From an uncultured Pedosphaera sp. (GTDB lineage Bacteria; Verrucomicrobiota; Verrucomicrobiia; Limisphaerales; Pedosphaeraceae), in assembly GCA_903918755.1 (NCBI GenBank), contig CAIXFN010000071.1, positions 37,498 through 101,497 on the forward strand: 64,000 bases of DNA. Reading direction: 5' to 3'. Position 1 is the stretch's first letter; every line of letters begins with the position of its first letter. This document shows positions 46,900-55,722 of the stretch, piece after piece. The position numbers were made by a program, and so were the translations under genes. The notes below the pieces were generated by a model. That model was not told where the DNA came from, did not search any database, and was given only the letters and a program-made list of their open reading frames with translations.

Positions 46900-47196
46900 T
46901 CACGCCGCGGAAGTCGTCCGCTGCCGAAATCCGTGCGGAACGTGATGTTTCAGCATACGCGGATTCCCGGACCAGCCGCCATTGGGCAATCCCCCCATGA
47001 AAATGCCAGCTAACCACCCGACGGACTCCCCTCCCCGAGCCCGGAAGCCCATGTCAATTCGCTTCCGAATCCGCTTGCTTGCCGCCCGCAATCGTGCGAA
47101 ACACTACCCACGACGCCCCCCGGGCGGTTCGGGCCGAAACGCCAGGTTCGGCTCGCGAAACCTGGGCTCGGACGTCGAGAGTCAAATCAGGCGGTT
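46900..47196. other. Intergenic region upstream of lemA and tRNA-Ser
   Basis: About 300 bases between the divergent lemA start and the tRNA gene. Promoters for both must lie here; no convincing boxes are visible. Short frames in this stretch show no protein character. Confidence 0.4.
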
Positions 47197-47286
47197 GGAA
47201 GGGTGGCTGAGTGGTTAAAGGCACCTGACTCGAAATCAGGAGATGGGGTAACCCATCCGTGGGTTCGAATCCCACCCCTTCCGCCA
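47197..47286 (+). tRNA. tRNA-Ser(CGA)
   Basis: Acceptor stem GGAAGGG (47197-47203) pairs with CCCTTCC (47276-47282), followed by discriminator G and an encoded CCA. The D-arm GGCTGAGTGGTTAAAGG, anticodon stem CCTGA/TCAGG around the loop CTCGAAA with anticodon CGA at 47231-47233, the long variable arm of a class II tRNA, and the T-loop GTTCGAATC are all present. It reads UCG codons. Confidence 0.97.
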
Positions 47287-47302
47287 TTGCCTCCTCATCA
47301 GT

Positions 47303-50300
47303 TCAAGGCAGGTATTCCACGCGGACGCGCAGAAAGCGCGGCGTGTTGCCCGCTAGCGGGGTCTGATCAGCTACGGTGACCTCGGTGGGTTGGCCACCAG
47401 TCAGGATGCTGCTGTCGGTCCAGTGGATCAAATCCGGGCTGCTCTCCAGGTGATAGACGATATCGCCGGAGCTGGCCAGGCGTTGGAAACGGACCGCAGG
47501 AAAGTTTTGGTCGCCGGATGGCACCAGAGTGGGAACCACCGTGTTGGTAACCGGTCCGCGCGCCAGAAGTTGGAAGGCGTAACGCAGCAGATTTGGTATT
47601 CCCGCGTGGTCGGGATCCGCGTTCCGGCCACTGACCGACGCATCCAATTGATCCGTTGAGGAAAAGTTGGCCGTCACCCAGTCGGCGTACGAGCCCAACT
47701 GATCCACTTCGATGGTGGAGACGCTCAACGGTGGCAGGGTGACGACCCAGGACGCCAAATCAACCGGCACGGAGCCGACATAAACCGGGTCGGTTTGCCG
47801 GTCTTGAATCCGGTAGATCTTGGCCAACCCGGAAATGTTAATCCCCTGGAACCCGACATCGTGGTAATCCGCCGAGCGGTTCAGCGCCACGATGACATGC
47901 CGGTTGGGGTGCTGGGAATCGGCACTGACATAGGCGGAGACGTTCGTGGTGGCGCTGGAAACGGCGGACAGCGAGATATCGCCGAAAGCGCCCAGGTTTC
48001 CGTCGTAATCGCGGAACATTTTGAACCCGGCGGCCACAAAGGGGAAGGTGTTGCCATTCGGCCAATACGCGGCGGCGAATAGTCCGAGGCTACCATAAAT
48101 CCCCAAATTGTCCGCTTGCGCGATGGCGCCGGCGATGTGATTTTCCCCGCCATTGTCATATTCGGTGATGGAAAGTCCGGTCCCGGGCCAGTCGGTGTTG
48201 ATCTTGTCTTGCAGCCGTTTCAGGATGCTCACCGGTCCATTGAAGTATTGGGCGATCCAGGATTTTTCCGTGTAGTTGGTGTCCCAAAGGCTGCGGGGGC
48301 TCTGGACAATGGCCTGGATCTGGTCGCTGGTCAGGTTGGTGGACGTCAAGCCGCCGATGCGGTTGCCCTTGCTGTCGGTGGCTTCGGAATACCAGTGAAT
48401 GTCATAAACATCCAACAACCGTCGCCCGGCGGCTGTCGAGGCGTCCCGCATGGTCTGGAGATATTTGTCCGTGAACCAATAGTCAGAACTGAATCCCGAC
48501 GCTCCCTGCCAGTAGGAAATGCCATAAAATCCGTAATGAACGGGGCCAAAAGTCTTGGCGGAAGCATCGACCGCTTTGATGGCCTGGCTCAGGGCGATGG
48601 TCTGGTTCAGATAATTCGTCACTCCCGGCTCGGCCGTGCCCTGGATTTCCTGATGCGTGGAGGGCCAGAGTTCAGGCTCGTTGTCGAGGCTCACGAAGGT
48701 GGGCATTTTGGGGTCGGCGTAGATGTCATCGCTGAATTGGCCCCGCAACGCCCACAACGATTCGTCGATGTAAACGTACGCATCGTTGGTGGCGGGGGCC
48801 GCGGTGAAAGGTGCGCCCTTCCGGTAGGCAATCGGCTTGAAGCGGCTGGCCACATGGTTGGGTTTGGAGATATCCACGTTCCCATTTTTGTCCGCCGCCA
48901 CATAGCCCAACATGGGCACCGTGATAAGGTTGGCAAGACCGTTGGCGCGGTCCATGGCGACCCGCAAGCGGACGGCTTCGTTTGGAATATTGCCACCGCC
49001 CAGATAATCGTCGCTGCTGAAATACCAGTCATTCCCGGCGTTCGAGGCATTATTCTCCCAGTTGTATGCCGTCCAGCGGTTGCCGCCATGGCGGTCAAAC
49101 GGGATGTTGCGCGGGGGATTCGTCAGATAGAAGTAAAAGTTAATGCCGTAGATCCAGGGAGAAATGGTATGGGTCGCATTGGTATCCACCGCGATCACCA
49201 CATCCGGAACCGCCGAGGCGGTGGAAGTGAAGGTCAGCGATTGGGTGACGACCAGATTGAACGCATCGGTCACTACCAAGGAAACGGTGTATGAAGTTAA
49301 TGGTTCCAGCAAATCCAGCGTGCAGGAGTGGTTAATGGCCAGGTCCGGGAAGCTGCGGACGAGGCTCGCCCCCCCAATCTTGTGATAGCTCAATTGGGCG
49401 GTGCAGGGCCGGTCATCGGACCAGACCAAGGTCGCGCGGTTGCCCAGGACATTGGTGGCACCGAATCCGGCGATGACGGGTGCCAGAATGGGCCGAGGCG
49501 GCACCTGGAACGAATTGGTGTAATAGGCAATGTTGGGAACGGCATTGCTGGCCATGCGATGGTCGCTGGCGGTGATGCGATATTGCACCGTGGTTCCCGG
49601 GGCGAGATTGGTCAGCGCGAACGTGAAGCTCAAGGCCCACCCATTGGGGTCGTCCACTAGCGCATTCCCGTAATCGCCCACCCCATAATCCACCCGGCCC
49701 ACGGTGTATTCATCCGTATGGTAATTGATCGTCAACTGGTCGTACGTGGGGTTCAGCGAAGTGGAGTCGAGCGTGATGACCGGCGCCACGGTGCGGTCCA
49801 CCCAGCCCAGGCTCACGTTTTTCAGGAAGAAGTGCGGCCGGAAGTCGCCGTTGTTAAACAACAGAAAGCGGAAGAAGCGCGAGATGGTCGGATGGAGCGA
49901 CGGCAAATCCACCACCACATGGAACCAATGCCCGTAGCGTTGTGCATCGGTGAGCGAGGCCCAATTGGGAATCAGGGTGGACAGGGGCGGCTCGTCGGAG
50001 TACGAAGCATCCTCCAGGATGAAGTTCAAATTGTCAGGACTATCGGAACCGCTGGCGAAATAAACGTCAAATTCGACGGTTTTGACCTCGTTTAGATAGT
50101 TCCACTGCAAATCCCAGCCCGGCAACATGTCCGCCAACCCGAACGCGTCATAAGCATTCGTAAAATTCACTTCGATGGCAGTCGCGCCCGGGAAGCCGGG
50201 GGCGGGGGCGGAAAAATCGGTATAGAGTGGATACCCCTCCCAGCAGTGGCGCACCCAGTCGCCTTGCAAGGCACCGTTATAGATGGGCACGTAATTCGTT

Positions 50301-50500
50301 TGCGCCTGGGCCGCCGTCGCCGCGAGGAAACAGCACCAGGCAGTGCAAACCAGACAACCATACCATCGACTCCGTGCGTGAAGGGTGCGGCGAACAGGAA
50401 TTTGGTTCAGTGGATTGTGGTTGCACCGATCGGCCTGCGCCGAAAGCTTGACCAACCCCAGGAAGACCCGACCGCCAAGCCATTTACAGAACGTATTCAT
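47303..50500 (-). CDS. Secreted GH44-type glycosidase with Verrucomicrobia-type C-terminal domain
   Basis: 1065 residues from the ATG at 50500. A hydrophobic signal core (LVCTAWCCFLAATAAQAQ) sits near residues 50-67, so the true start may be downstream at a non-ATG codon. Residues 70-240 look like a carbohydrate-binding beta-sandwich, 245-430 like two fibronectin-type domains. The GH44 catalytic part, about 440-920, has ISPWIYGINF, RHGGNRWTAYNWENNASNAG, VSLDNEPELW near 605 (acid/base Glu), DIHWYSEA and LSITEYDNGGENH near 779 (nucleophile Glu). GH44 enzymes cut xyloglucan and beta-glucans. The last 100 residues (LLRYAFQLLARG, VYHLESSPDLIHWTD) are a C-terminal domain frequent in secreted verrucomicrobial proteins. 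It converges with the tRNA gene. Confidence 0.85.
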   Translation of the reverse strand: MNTFCKWLGGRVFLGLVKLSAQADRCNHNPLNQIPVRRTLHARSRWYGCLVCTAWCCFLAATAAQAQTNYVPIYNGALQGDWVRHCWEGYPLYTDFSAPAPGFPGATAIEVNFTNAYDAFGLADMLPGWDLQWNYLNEVKTVEFDVYFASGSDSPDNLNFILEDASYSDEPPLSTLIPNWASLTDAQRYGHWFHVVVDLPSLHPTISRFFRFLLFNNGDFRPHFFLKNVSLGWVDRTVAPVITLDSTSLNPTYDQLTINYHTDEYTVGRVDYGVGDYGNALVDDPNGWALSFTFALTNLAPGTTVQYRITASDHRMASNAVPNIAYYTNSFQVPPRPILAPVIAGFGATNVLGNRATLVWSDDRPCTAQLSYHKIGGASLVRSFPDLAINHSCTLDLLEPLTSYTVSLVVTDAFNLVVTQSLTFTSTASAVPDVVIAVDTNATHTISPWIYGINFYFYLTNPPRNIPFDRHGGNRWTAYNWENNASNAGNDWYFSSDDYLGGGNIPNEAVRLRVAMDRANGLANLITVPMLGYVAADKNGNVDISKPNHVASRFKPIAYRKGAPFTAAPATNDAYVYIDESLWALRGQFSDDIYADPKMPTFVSLDNEPELWPSTHQEIQGTAEPGVTNYLNQTIALSQAIKAVDASAKTFGPVHYGFYGISYWQGASGFSSDYWFTDKYLQTMRDASTAAGRRLLDVYDIHWYSEATDSKGNRIGGLTSTNLTSDQIQAIVQSPRSLWDTNYTEKSWIAQYFNGPVSILKRLQDKINTDWPGTGLSITEYDNGGENHIAGAIAQADNLGIYGSLGLFAAAYWPNGNTFPFVAAGFKMFRDYDGNLGAFGDISLSAVSSATTNVSAYVSADSQHPNRHVIVALNRSADYHDVGFQGINISGLAKIYRIQDRQTDPVYVGSVPVDLASWVVTLPPLSVSTIEVDQLGSYADWVTANFSSTDQLDASVSGRNADPDHAGIPNLLRYAFQLLARGPVTNTVVPTLVPSGDQNFPAVRFQRLASSGDIVYHLESSPDLIHWTDSSILTGGQPTEVTVADQTPLAGNTPRFLRVRVEYLP

Positions 50501-50761
50501 TACTTTTGCACCGGCCCGGGGGAAGTAGAGTTAAGACTGGATGACCCGGCCAGTGGAGACCAGATTGGCCAATTGCCCGCCCCGGAACAATACCTCCTTG
50601 GAGGTATGTGCCGGAACGAAATGAGCCCTTGAAATAAGACGTTTTCACGCACTTAACGCCCATTGTGCCACGTGCCGCACAAACGCGCGACCTTGCAGCG
50701 GAGAAATTGTTTTGTCTGCCGGCCAGCCCTCGTCCGGGTCTGGCCGGCAATTCCCGCCGAA

Positions 50762-53700
50762 TCACTGCAAGTTGATGGTCTCCTGGGTTTGGATGGTAAC
50801 GGGCCCAAGTAGGCCGGATCGGAGTAACGTGGTATCGGCTTTGAACGGCTCGTACGAACTCCACGTCAGCCGGTTCGCGACCGGGAGCGCGGCATCGCCG
50901 ATCATCCGGTTGGGCCAGAGGTTGGCGACCTGGATTTCCAGACGGTTTTCGCCCGGTTGTACTGCATCCGTCACATCCACCTGGAAAGGCGCGCGCCAGA
51001 GCACGCCGCAATCGTGACCGTTCACTTTCACATGCGCCATCACTTTCACTTCGCCGAGATCCAGCAGGATTCGGTCTCCGTAACTCTGAAACTGGCTGGC
51101 CGTAATGCCAAAACTGCTGCGGTAGGTGGCAATGCCGGAAAAATGGCGTACGCCTTCCTCCGCGCTGTCACTCCAGGAGATTAAACCAGGCAGATTGATT
51201 GACTCGGGTGCGCCCCATTTGGGCGGGAAGCTCAGTTGCCAGGGCCCGGTAACCGCCATCGGTGCCATGGGCTCGGAGAGTTTGGTCGTCAGGGTCGCGC
51301 CGCGTGCGGTCTTGAGCTCATAATTGCCGGGTTCCCGCGCGATCAATTGCAAACGGCCCCTGGCATCCCGCCGCAATTCGGCGGCTGGAGCCTTCGGAGG
51401 GGTGGGCGCTGCCAACGACAGGGAATCAGTGTCGCGGCCGGAGAGGGTGATCGACTTGCCATCGACGGTGAATTCTACGGTGAGAGTTTTGACCACTCCA
51501 AAAGCCGGGTCATCGCCTTGCGCCATTTCGCTGACCGTCAACGTCAAGCTGCCGTTACGGACCCGGGCATCCAGATTTTGGGTGACGTCGCGGGTCCGCG
51601 CGGCATCGCCGGTGACTCCGTAGGTGGCCTTTTGGATATGGATCGCCGGCCGGGGTGCTGGGAGCACCAGCGGTTGTCCATTGTGGGTGAGATTCACCAC
51701 CGGATCGAAATGGCCAATGGGGCGGCGTAGCACCACGAAAACGGAATCGCTCGGGCCGAGCACCAGCGGAATCCGCACGCCAGTTTTAGTGGGTTCAAAA
51801 TAGGCGAGCGTGGTTCGTTGTCCGGTCTGCGGGTTCCAGAGTTCGGGCGCGCGATCCTTGACCCGGAAATGGCAATCGACGGATACCTGGCTGGCCGAAG
51901 GGTTGGCGACGAAGTAGATCTCAGTGTCGCCCGCAGTGCGGTGAATCCAGTTCAGGTTCGCGTCGCTAGTGAAATCCGGCGCTACTTGCAATGTGGCCAC
52001 GACCGCGTCGAAGGACTGTCCGTAAAGCACCCGGCCGCGACCGTAGCGATGTTCGGTGACCTTTTTTCCATCACAATCGCCCCAGACTTGATCGCCGATC
52101 CGGGCAACGACTTCATCGCATTGGGGAAAACCTTGGAGACTCGGGGAAGTCCGGGGCTTGTGCCCGAAGACCGTGGCCCCCGATGACACGAGCGATTGGA
52201 TCTTTTCCGCCAGGGCGGGAGTCATGACGCTGCGGTCGGGCAGCACCAGCATCCGGTAACTCATACCATCGGGCAAGACGAGCCGACCACTTTTCACCGA
52301 CATCCGCTGCATCACCGCTTCCGCACTGATCTCGTCGTAACGGTATCCCGCGGGAACCGCCGGATTGGGAGTGAAATAGGTCTGATTGGGCAATTCGGGT
52401 CGCAGGTAGCAAAGGTCCGCCACGAATTTTCCCTGCCGTAGCAGGAACTGGCAGCGGGAGAGGTATTCATGCCAGGCGCCCGCCATTTCCCACCAGGTCT
52501 GCGTGCGCTCGTAGTGGAGGCCCCAAGGTCCCATCGTAGCACCGGGCGCACGGTCCAGATAGGGTTGGTGGGCATAGCGATGCACCACAAAGCGATTGAT
52601 CCCCTGCGAAAACTCGTAATCGCCCAGTGCTTTGATGTCGGCGGGAGTCAACTTCCACATCTCCTGGTCCCCCGAAGTAAAAGCTTCGGCGCCAATCACC
52701 GCGTGCCCGTAAACGTGTCCCACCGAGGCCATTTCCACCGCTTTGCGCCAGGTTTCGTTCAGTCCCGGGCTGGTTTGGGTCCAAAACTCGCTCATGGGTT
52801 CATCTGCCCGGGCGGTGAAGGTGTATTCGTCCCCGAACGGCAGATTGTAGCCTTCCAGCGAGTACCGCAGTTTGTGCTGGTGCGCCAGGGCGGCCGTGCG
52901 ACCCGAATAATTATCCGCGAGCAATTCGGAAACGGTCTCGGCGAAATCCCACCGGAATCGGTTGGCGGCATCGATGCCGTCGAAATTATGGGAAAACTTC
53001 GTGGTGGTTTTGTTGCCAGTCTTTTCGCGGACTTCATCGAGGAGACAAGGCAGCCAGGGCAAGGGATCATACCCACGCCGTTTGAGGAATTCCGCCCGCA
53101 TCTTCGGCGTCCAGTTCTGCGTGCCAACTTCCCAACTATCAATGTGGGTGGCCACGAGGGATTTGCCAGCCAGCGGTCCGGCATTCTGGACCAGGCGATG
53201 CATCATGTTCGTGAAATGCAGGTCCATGGCCTCGGCGCTCAATTTATCGCATTCCAGTCCATTCCCGCCGGCCACCGGCGGGCGCGTGCTGGAACCCGTG
53301 GTGGTGTGACCAATACGCTGAATGATCCACTGCCCGGCAGGCACCGACCACTCCAATTTCCCGTCGGCACCCAGCTTGGCGGTCAGGTCCACGACGGATG
53401 CGTGGGGGACAACACCATCGGCCGTCACCGGAAAGGCGAGCACCGCGATGTCGCGGTAATAGTCAGCGTAATTGATCGAGCTATCAAACGAGTCGTGCTG
53501 CTGCTTGCCGATGCCGGAGTTGGGCTTGGGGAGCGGGGCGCTATAATTGGCGGGGCCGGAGACGGTCACGTTGGTGCTGACGAGCATTTGCATGGATTGG
53601 TCCACCGTGATCCACGGGCCGCTACTGCCGCACCAACCGGGACCGTTGGCCATGTTGATTTCCAGGCCGAGTCGCCCAGCTTCCTGCACAGAAAATTGGA

Positions 53701-53980
53701 ACAGATTCCGCCACTCGTCATTCATGAAGTCCGCCGTCCCCCGTGGCGGGGCGAACCGCTCGACCACATCCATGATCAGCACGCCTCCCACCCCGACCCG
53801 CTGCATCGCCTCCAGGTCCGCGGTGATGCCATTGCTGGTGACGTTGCCGTTGTTCCAGAACCAATAAACCCAGGGACGCGCCGCAGCAGGAGGATTCTGA
53901 AATTGTTTATCGAGGCTGGCGGCGGGACAAATTCGGGTGGTCAGAAAAAGGGTAAGCAGTACGAATAATTTCATTTTCAT
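50762..53980 (-). CDS. GH106-like alpha-L-rhamnosidase, secreted
   Basis: 1072 residues from the ATG at 53980 (MKMKLFVLLTLFLTTRICPA, a signal peptide); the frame is open 18 codons further but that is not a signal. The opening FQNPPAAARPWVYWFWNNGN and ITADLEAMQRVGVGGVLIMD are hallmarks of GH106. Further family-type blocks are HIDSWEVGTQNWTPKM, GAEAFTSGDQ, where catalytic Glu residues are expected, and GINRFVVHRYAHQPYLDRAP. The C-terminus is a beta-sandwich (GEVKVMAHVKVNGHDCGVLW). These enzymes remove alpha-L-rhamnose from pectins and other glycans, inverting type. Same strand as the GH44 gene, 260 bases apart, so both may serve plant-polysaccharide use. Confidence 0.88.
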   Translation of the reverse strand: MKMKLFVLLTLFLTTRICPAASLDKQFQNPPAAARPWVYWFWNNGNVTSNGITADLEAMQRVGVGGVLIMDVVERFAPPRGTADFMNDEWRNLFQFSVQEAGRLGLEINMANGPGWCGSSGPWITVDQSMQMLVSTNVTVSGPANYSAPLPKPNSGIGKQQHDSFDSSINYADYYRDIAVLAFPVTADGVVPHASVVDLTAKLGADGKLEWSVPAGQWIIQRIGHTTTGSSTRPPVAGGNGLECDKLSAEAMDLHFTNMMHRLVQNAGPLAGKSLVATHIDSWEVGTQNWTPKMRAEFLKRRGYDPLPWLPCLLDEVREKTGNKTTTKFSHNFDGIDAANRFRWDFAETVSELLADNYSGRTAALAHQHKLRYSLEGYNLPFGDEYTFTARADEPMSEFWTQTSPGLNETWRKAVEMASVGHVYGHAVIGAEAFTSGDQEMWKLTPADIKALGDYEFSQGINRFVVHRYAHQPYLDRAPGATMGPWGLHYERTQTWWEMAGAWHEYLSRCQFLLRQGKFVADLCYLRPELPNQTYFTPNPAVPAGYRYDEISAEAVMQRMSVKSGRLVLPDGMSYRMLVLPDRSVMTPALAEKIQSLVSSGATVFGHKPRTSPSLQGFPQCDEVVARIGDQVWGDCDGKKVTEHRYGRGRVLYGQSFDAVVATLQVAPDFTSDANLNWIHRTAGDTEIYFVANPSASQVSVDCHFRVKDRAPELWNPQTGQRTTLAYFEPTKTGVRIPLVLGPSDSVFVVLRRPIGHFDPVVNLTHNGQPLVLPAPRPAIHIQKATYGVTGDAARTRDVTQNLDARVRNGSLTLTVSEMAQGDDPAFGVVKTLTVEFTVDGKSITLSGRDTDSLSLAAPTPPKAPAAELRRDARGRLQLIAREPGNYELKTARGATLTTKLSEPMAPMAVTGPWQLSFPPKWGAPESINLPGLISWSDSAEEGVRHFSGIATYRSSFGITASQFQSYGDRILLDLGEVKVMAHVKVNGHDCGVLWRAPFQVDVTDAVQPGENRLEIQVANLWPNRMIGDAALPVANRLTWSSYEPFKADTTLLRSGLLGPVTIQTQETINLQ

Positions 53981-54312
53981 AGGATTCACCAAAGTACCGG
54001 CTTGCCATGGAACAGCGACATGGCTTCCTGCCACCGGGTCATCTCGTCAGCAACAAGTTGCGGCGCGATTCCGACCAGTTCGCGCAGAATTCATCCGAAC
54101 CGGACCCGTATCGTTGCTTGGTTAATTAGTATTTGGTGGATAGTAGTGGCCGCGATCAGGTGGTTACTCCCCAATCCTTGCTTTTCAAAAAGGCAAATTG
54201 CGCTTACGTCCCGATTCATCCCCGACGGAGGCCCACAGGCTCGTAGACCAAGCCTCGTTTACAGGCTCCGGAAAGTCTGGCCACAGCAGGGGAGGACCAC
54301 TATGGTCGCAGG
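53981..54312. promoter_or_regulatory. Divergent region before the GH106 and hen1 genes, with leader ORF
   Basis: About 330 bases hold the promoters of both divergent genes. Just before hen1 a strong Shine-Dalgarno sequence AGGGGAGG (54288-54295) lies six bases from an ATG at 54302 that opens a six-codon frame (MVAGCC, stop at 54320-54322). The hen1 ATG at 54313 lies inside this mini-frame and is 17 bases from the same site. No in-frame ATG or GTG start exists upstream for hen1 before the stop at 54244. Confidence 0.45.
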
Positions 54313-55722
54313 ATGCTGCTGACGCTCACCACGACATATCAGCCGGCGACGGACCTGGGTTATTTGCTGCGCAAAAATCCGGCGCGGCCGCAATCGTTTG
54401 AGCTTTCGTTTGGCAAGGCGCACGTTTTTTACCCGGAAGCCAGCCACGAGCGCTGCACGGTTGCTTTGCTGGTGGAAGTGGATCCGGTAGGTTTGGTGCG
54501 CAATCGGCGCGGCCCGTCCGGTGAAGGTGGGGCATTGGAGCAATACGTCAACGACCGACCGTACGCCGCTTCCTCGTTCTTGAGTGTGGCGATCGCCGAA
54601 GTCTTCGGCACCGCTTTATCGGGCAACTGCAAGGAGCGCCCGGAGTTGGCGACTCTGGCCATCCCCCTCCAGGTGACCTTCTCCGCCCTGCCCTGCCGCG
54701 GCGGTGAGCCGTTTCTGGGCAAACTGTTTGCGCCGTTGGGCTATCAGGTGACCGCGACGCGATTACCGTTGGATGAGCAGTTTCCCGAGTGGGGTGAAAG
54801 CGCGTATTTCCGGGTGGAATTGACCGCCACGCTGCCGCTTCAACAACTCCTCAGCCACCTCTACGTCCTGGTTCCGGTGCTGGACAACGACAAGCACTAT
54901 TGGGTGGGCGACGACGAGGTGCGGAAGCTGCTCCACCATGGCGAAGGGTGGCTGGCGGCGCACCCGGAACGCGAAGCCATCGCCCGCCGTTATCTGAAGC
55001 ACCGGCGAAGCCTGGTGGATGACGCGATCGCCCAACTGGCGGAAGAAGGCGATCCCGACCCGGAACTGGCGGCCGAAACCAACGCCCAGGAAGAAGCCGC
55101 TGTCGAAAGCAAGATCAGCCTGAATGAGCAAAGGCTGGGTTCCGTGTTCGCCGCGCTCAAAGGCAGCCACGCAGTCCGCGTCCTGGACCTAGGCTGCGGA
55201 GAAGGTCGCTTGTTGCAACTGCTGTTGAAGGACAAGCAATTTGCGGAGATCGTGGGCTTGGATGTCTCCCACCGCGCCTTGGAAATCGCGCAGGACCGCT
55301 TGCACTACGATCGTCTCCCCGCGTTGCAAAAGAAGCGCCTGCGGCTCCTGCACGGCTCTCTGATTTACCGTGATCAACGCCTCGCCGGGTTTGAGGCCGC
55401 CGCCGTGGTGGAAGTGATTGAACACCTTGACCCGCCCCGGTTGGCGGCCTTTGAACGGGTGCTCTTTGAGTTTGCGCGGCCGGGCACGATCGTGGTGACG
55501 ACGCCTAATCGCGAATACAACGTCAATTGGGAGACACTGCCCGCCGGTCAATTCCGTCACCGGGACCATCGCTTCGAGTGGACCCGCCCGGAGTTTCAAG
55601 GTTGGGCCAATGGAGTAGCGGCCCGGTTTGGTTACAGCGTTCGGTTTTTGAGCGTCGGCCCGGAAGACCCCGCCGTTGGGCCACCGACGCAAATGGCAAT
55701 GTTCAACCGACACCCCAAATGA
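54313..55722 (+). CDS. hen1: RNA 3'-terminal ribose 2'-O-methyltransferase Hen1 (bacterial RNA repair)
   Basis: 469 residues. Bacterial Hen1 methylates the 3'-terminal ribose of a cut RNA before Pnkp seals it, so the repaired RNA resists the same cut. The N-terminal half (MLLTLTTTYQPATDLGYLLR, then QSFELSFGKAHVFYPEA) is the bacterial-specific part that in other species activates the Pnkp ligase. The C-terminal methyltransferase has the SAM motif VLDLGCGEGRLLQLL near residue 290, GLDVSHRALE, then VVEVIEHLD near 367-371, whose Glu, Glu and His are metal ligands, TTPNREYNVNW, and RHRDHRFEW with the last ligand His near 417. The stop overlaps the next start (ATGA), so it is first in a translationally coupled trio. 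Confidence 0.96.
   Translation: MLLTLTTTYQPATDLGYLLRKNPARPQSFELSFGKAHVFYPEASHERCTVALLVEVDPVGLVRNRRGPSGEGGALEQYVNDRPYAASSFLSVAIAEVFGTALSGNCKERPELATLAIPLQVTFSALPCRGGEPFLGKLFAPLGYQVTATRLPLDEQFPEWGESAYFRVELTATLPLQQLLSHLYVLVPVLDNDKHYWVGDDEVRKLLHHGEGWLAAHPEREAIARRYLKHRRSLVDDAIAQLAEEGDPDPELAAETNAQEEAAVESKISLNEQRLGSVFAALKGSHAVRVLDLGCGEGRLLQLLLKDKQFAEIVGLDVSHRALEIAQDRLHYDRLPALQKKRLRLLHGSLIYRDQRLAGFEAAAVVEVIEHLDPPRLAAFERVLFEFARPGTIVVTTPNREYNVNWETLPAGQFRHRDHRFEWTRPEFQGWANGVAARFGYSVRFLSVGPEDPAVGPPTQMAMFNRHPK

Noticed and set aside
55527..55718. Upstream extension of the HEAT-repeat frame
   Set aside because: Lies wholly inside hen1 in another frame and is Pro/Arg/Ser-rich; the ATG at 55719 coupled to the hen1 stop is a better start.
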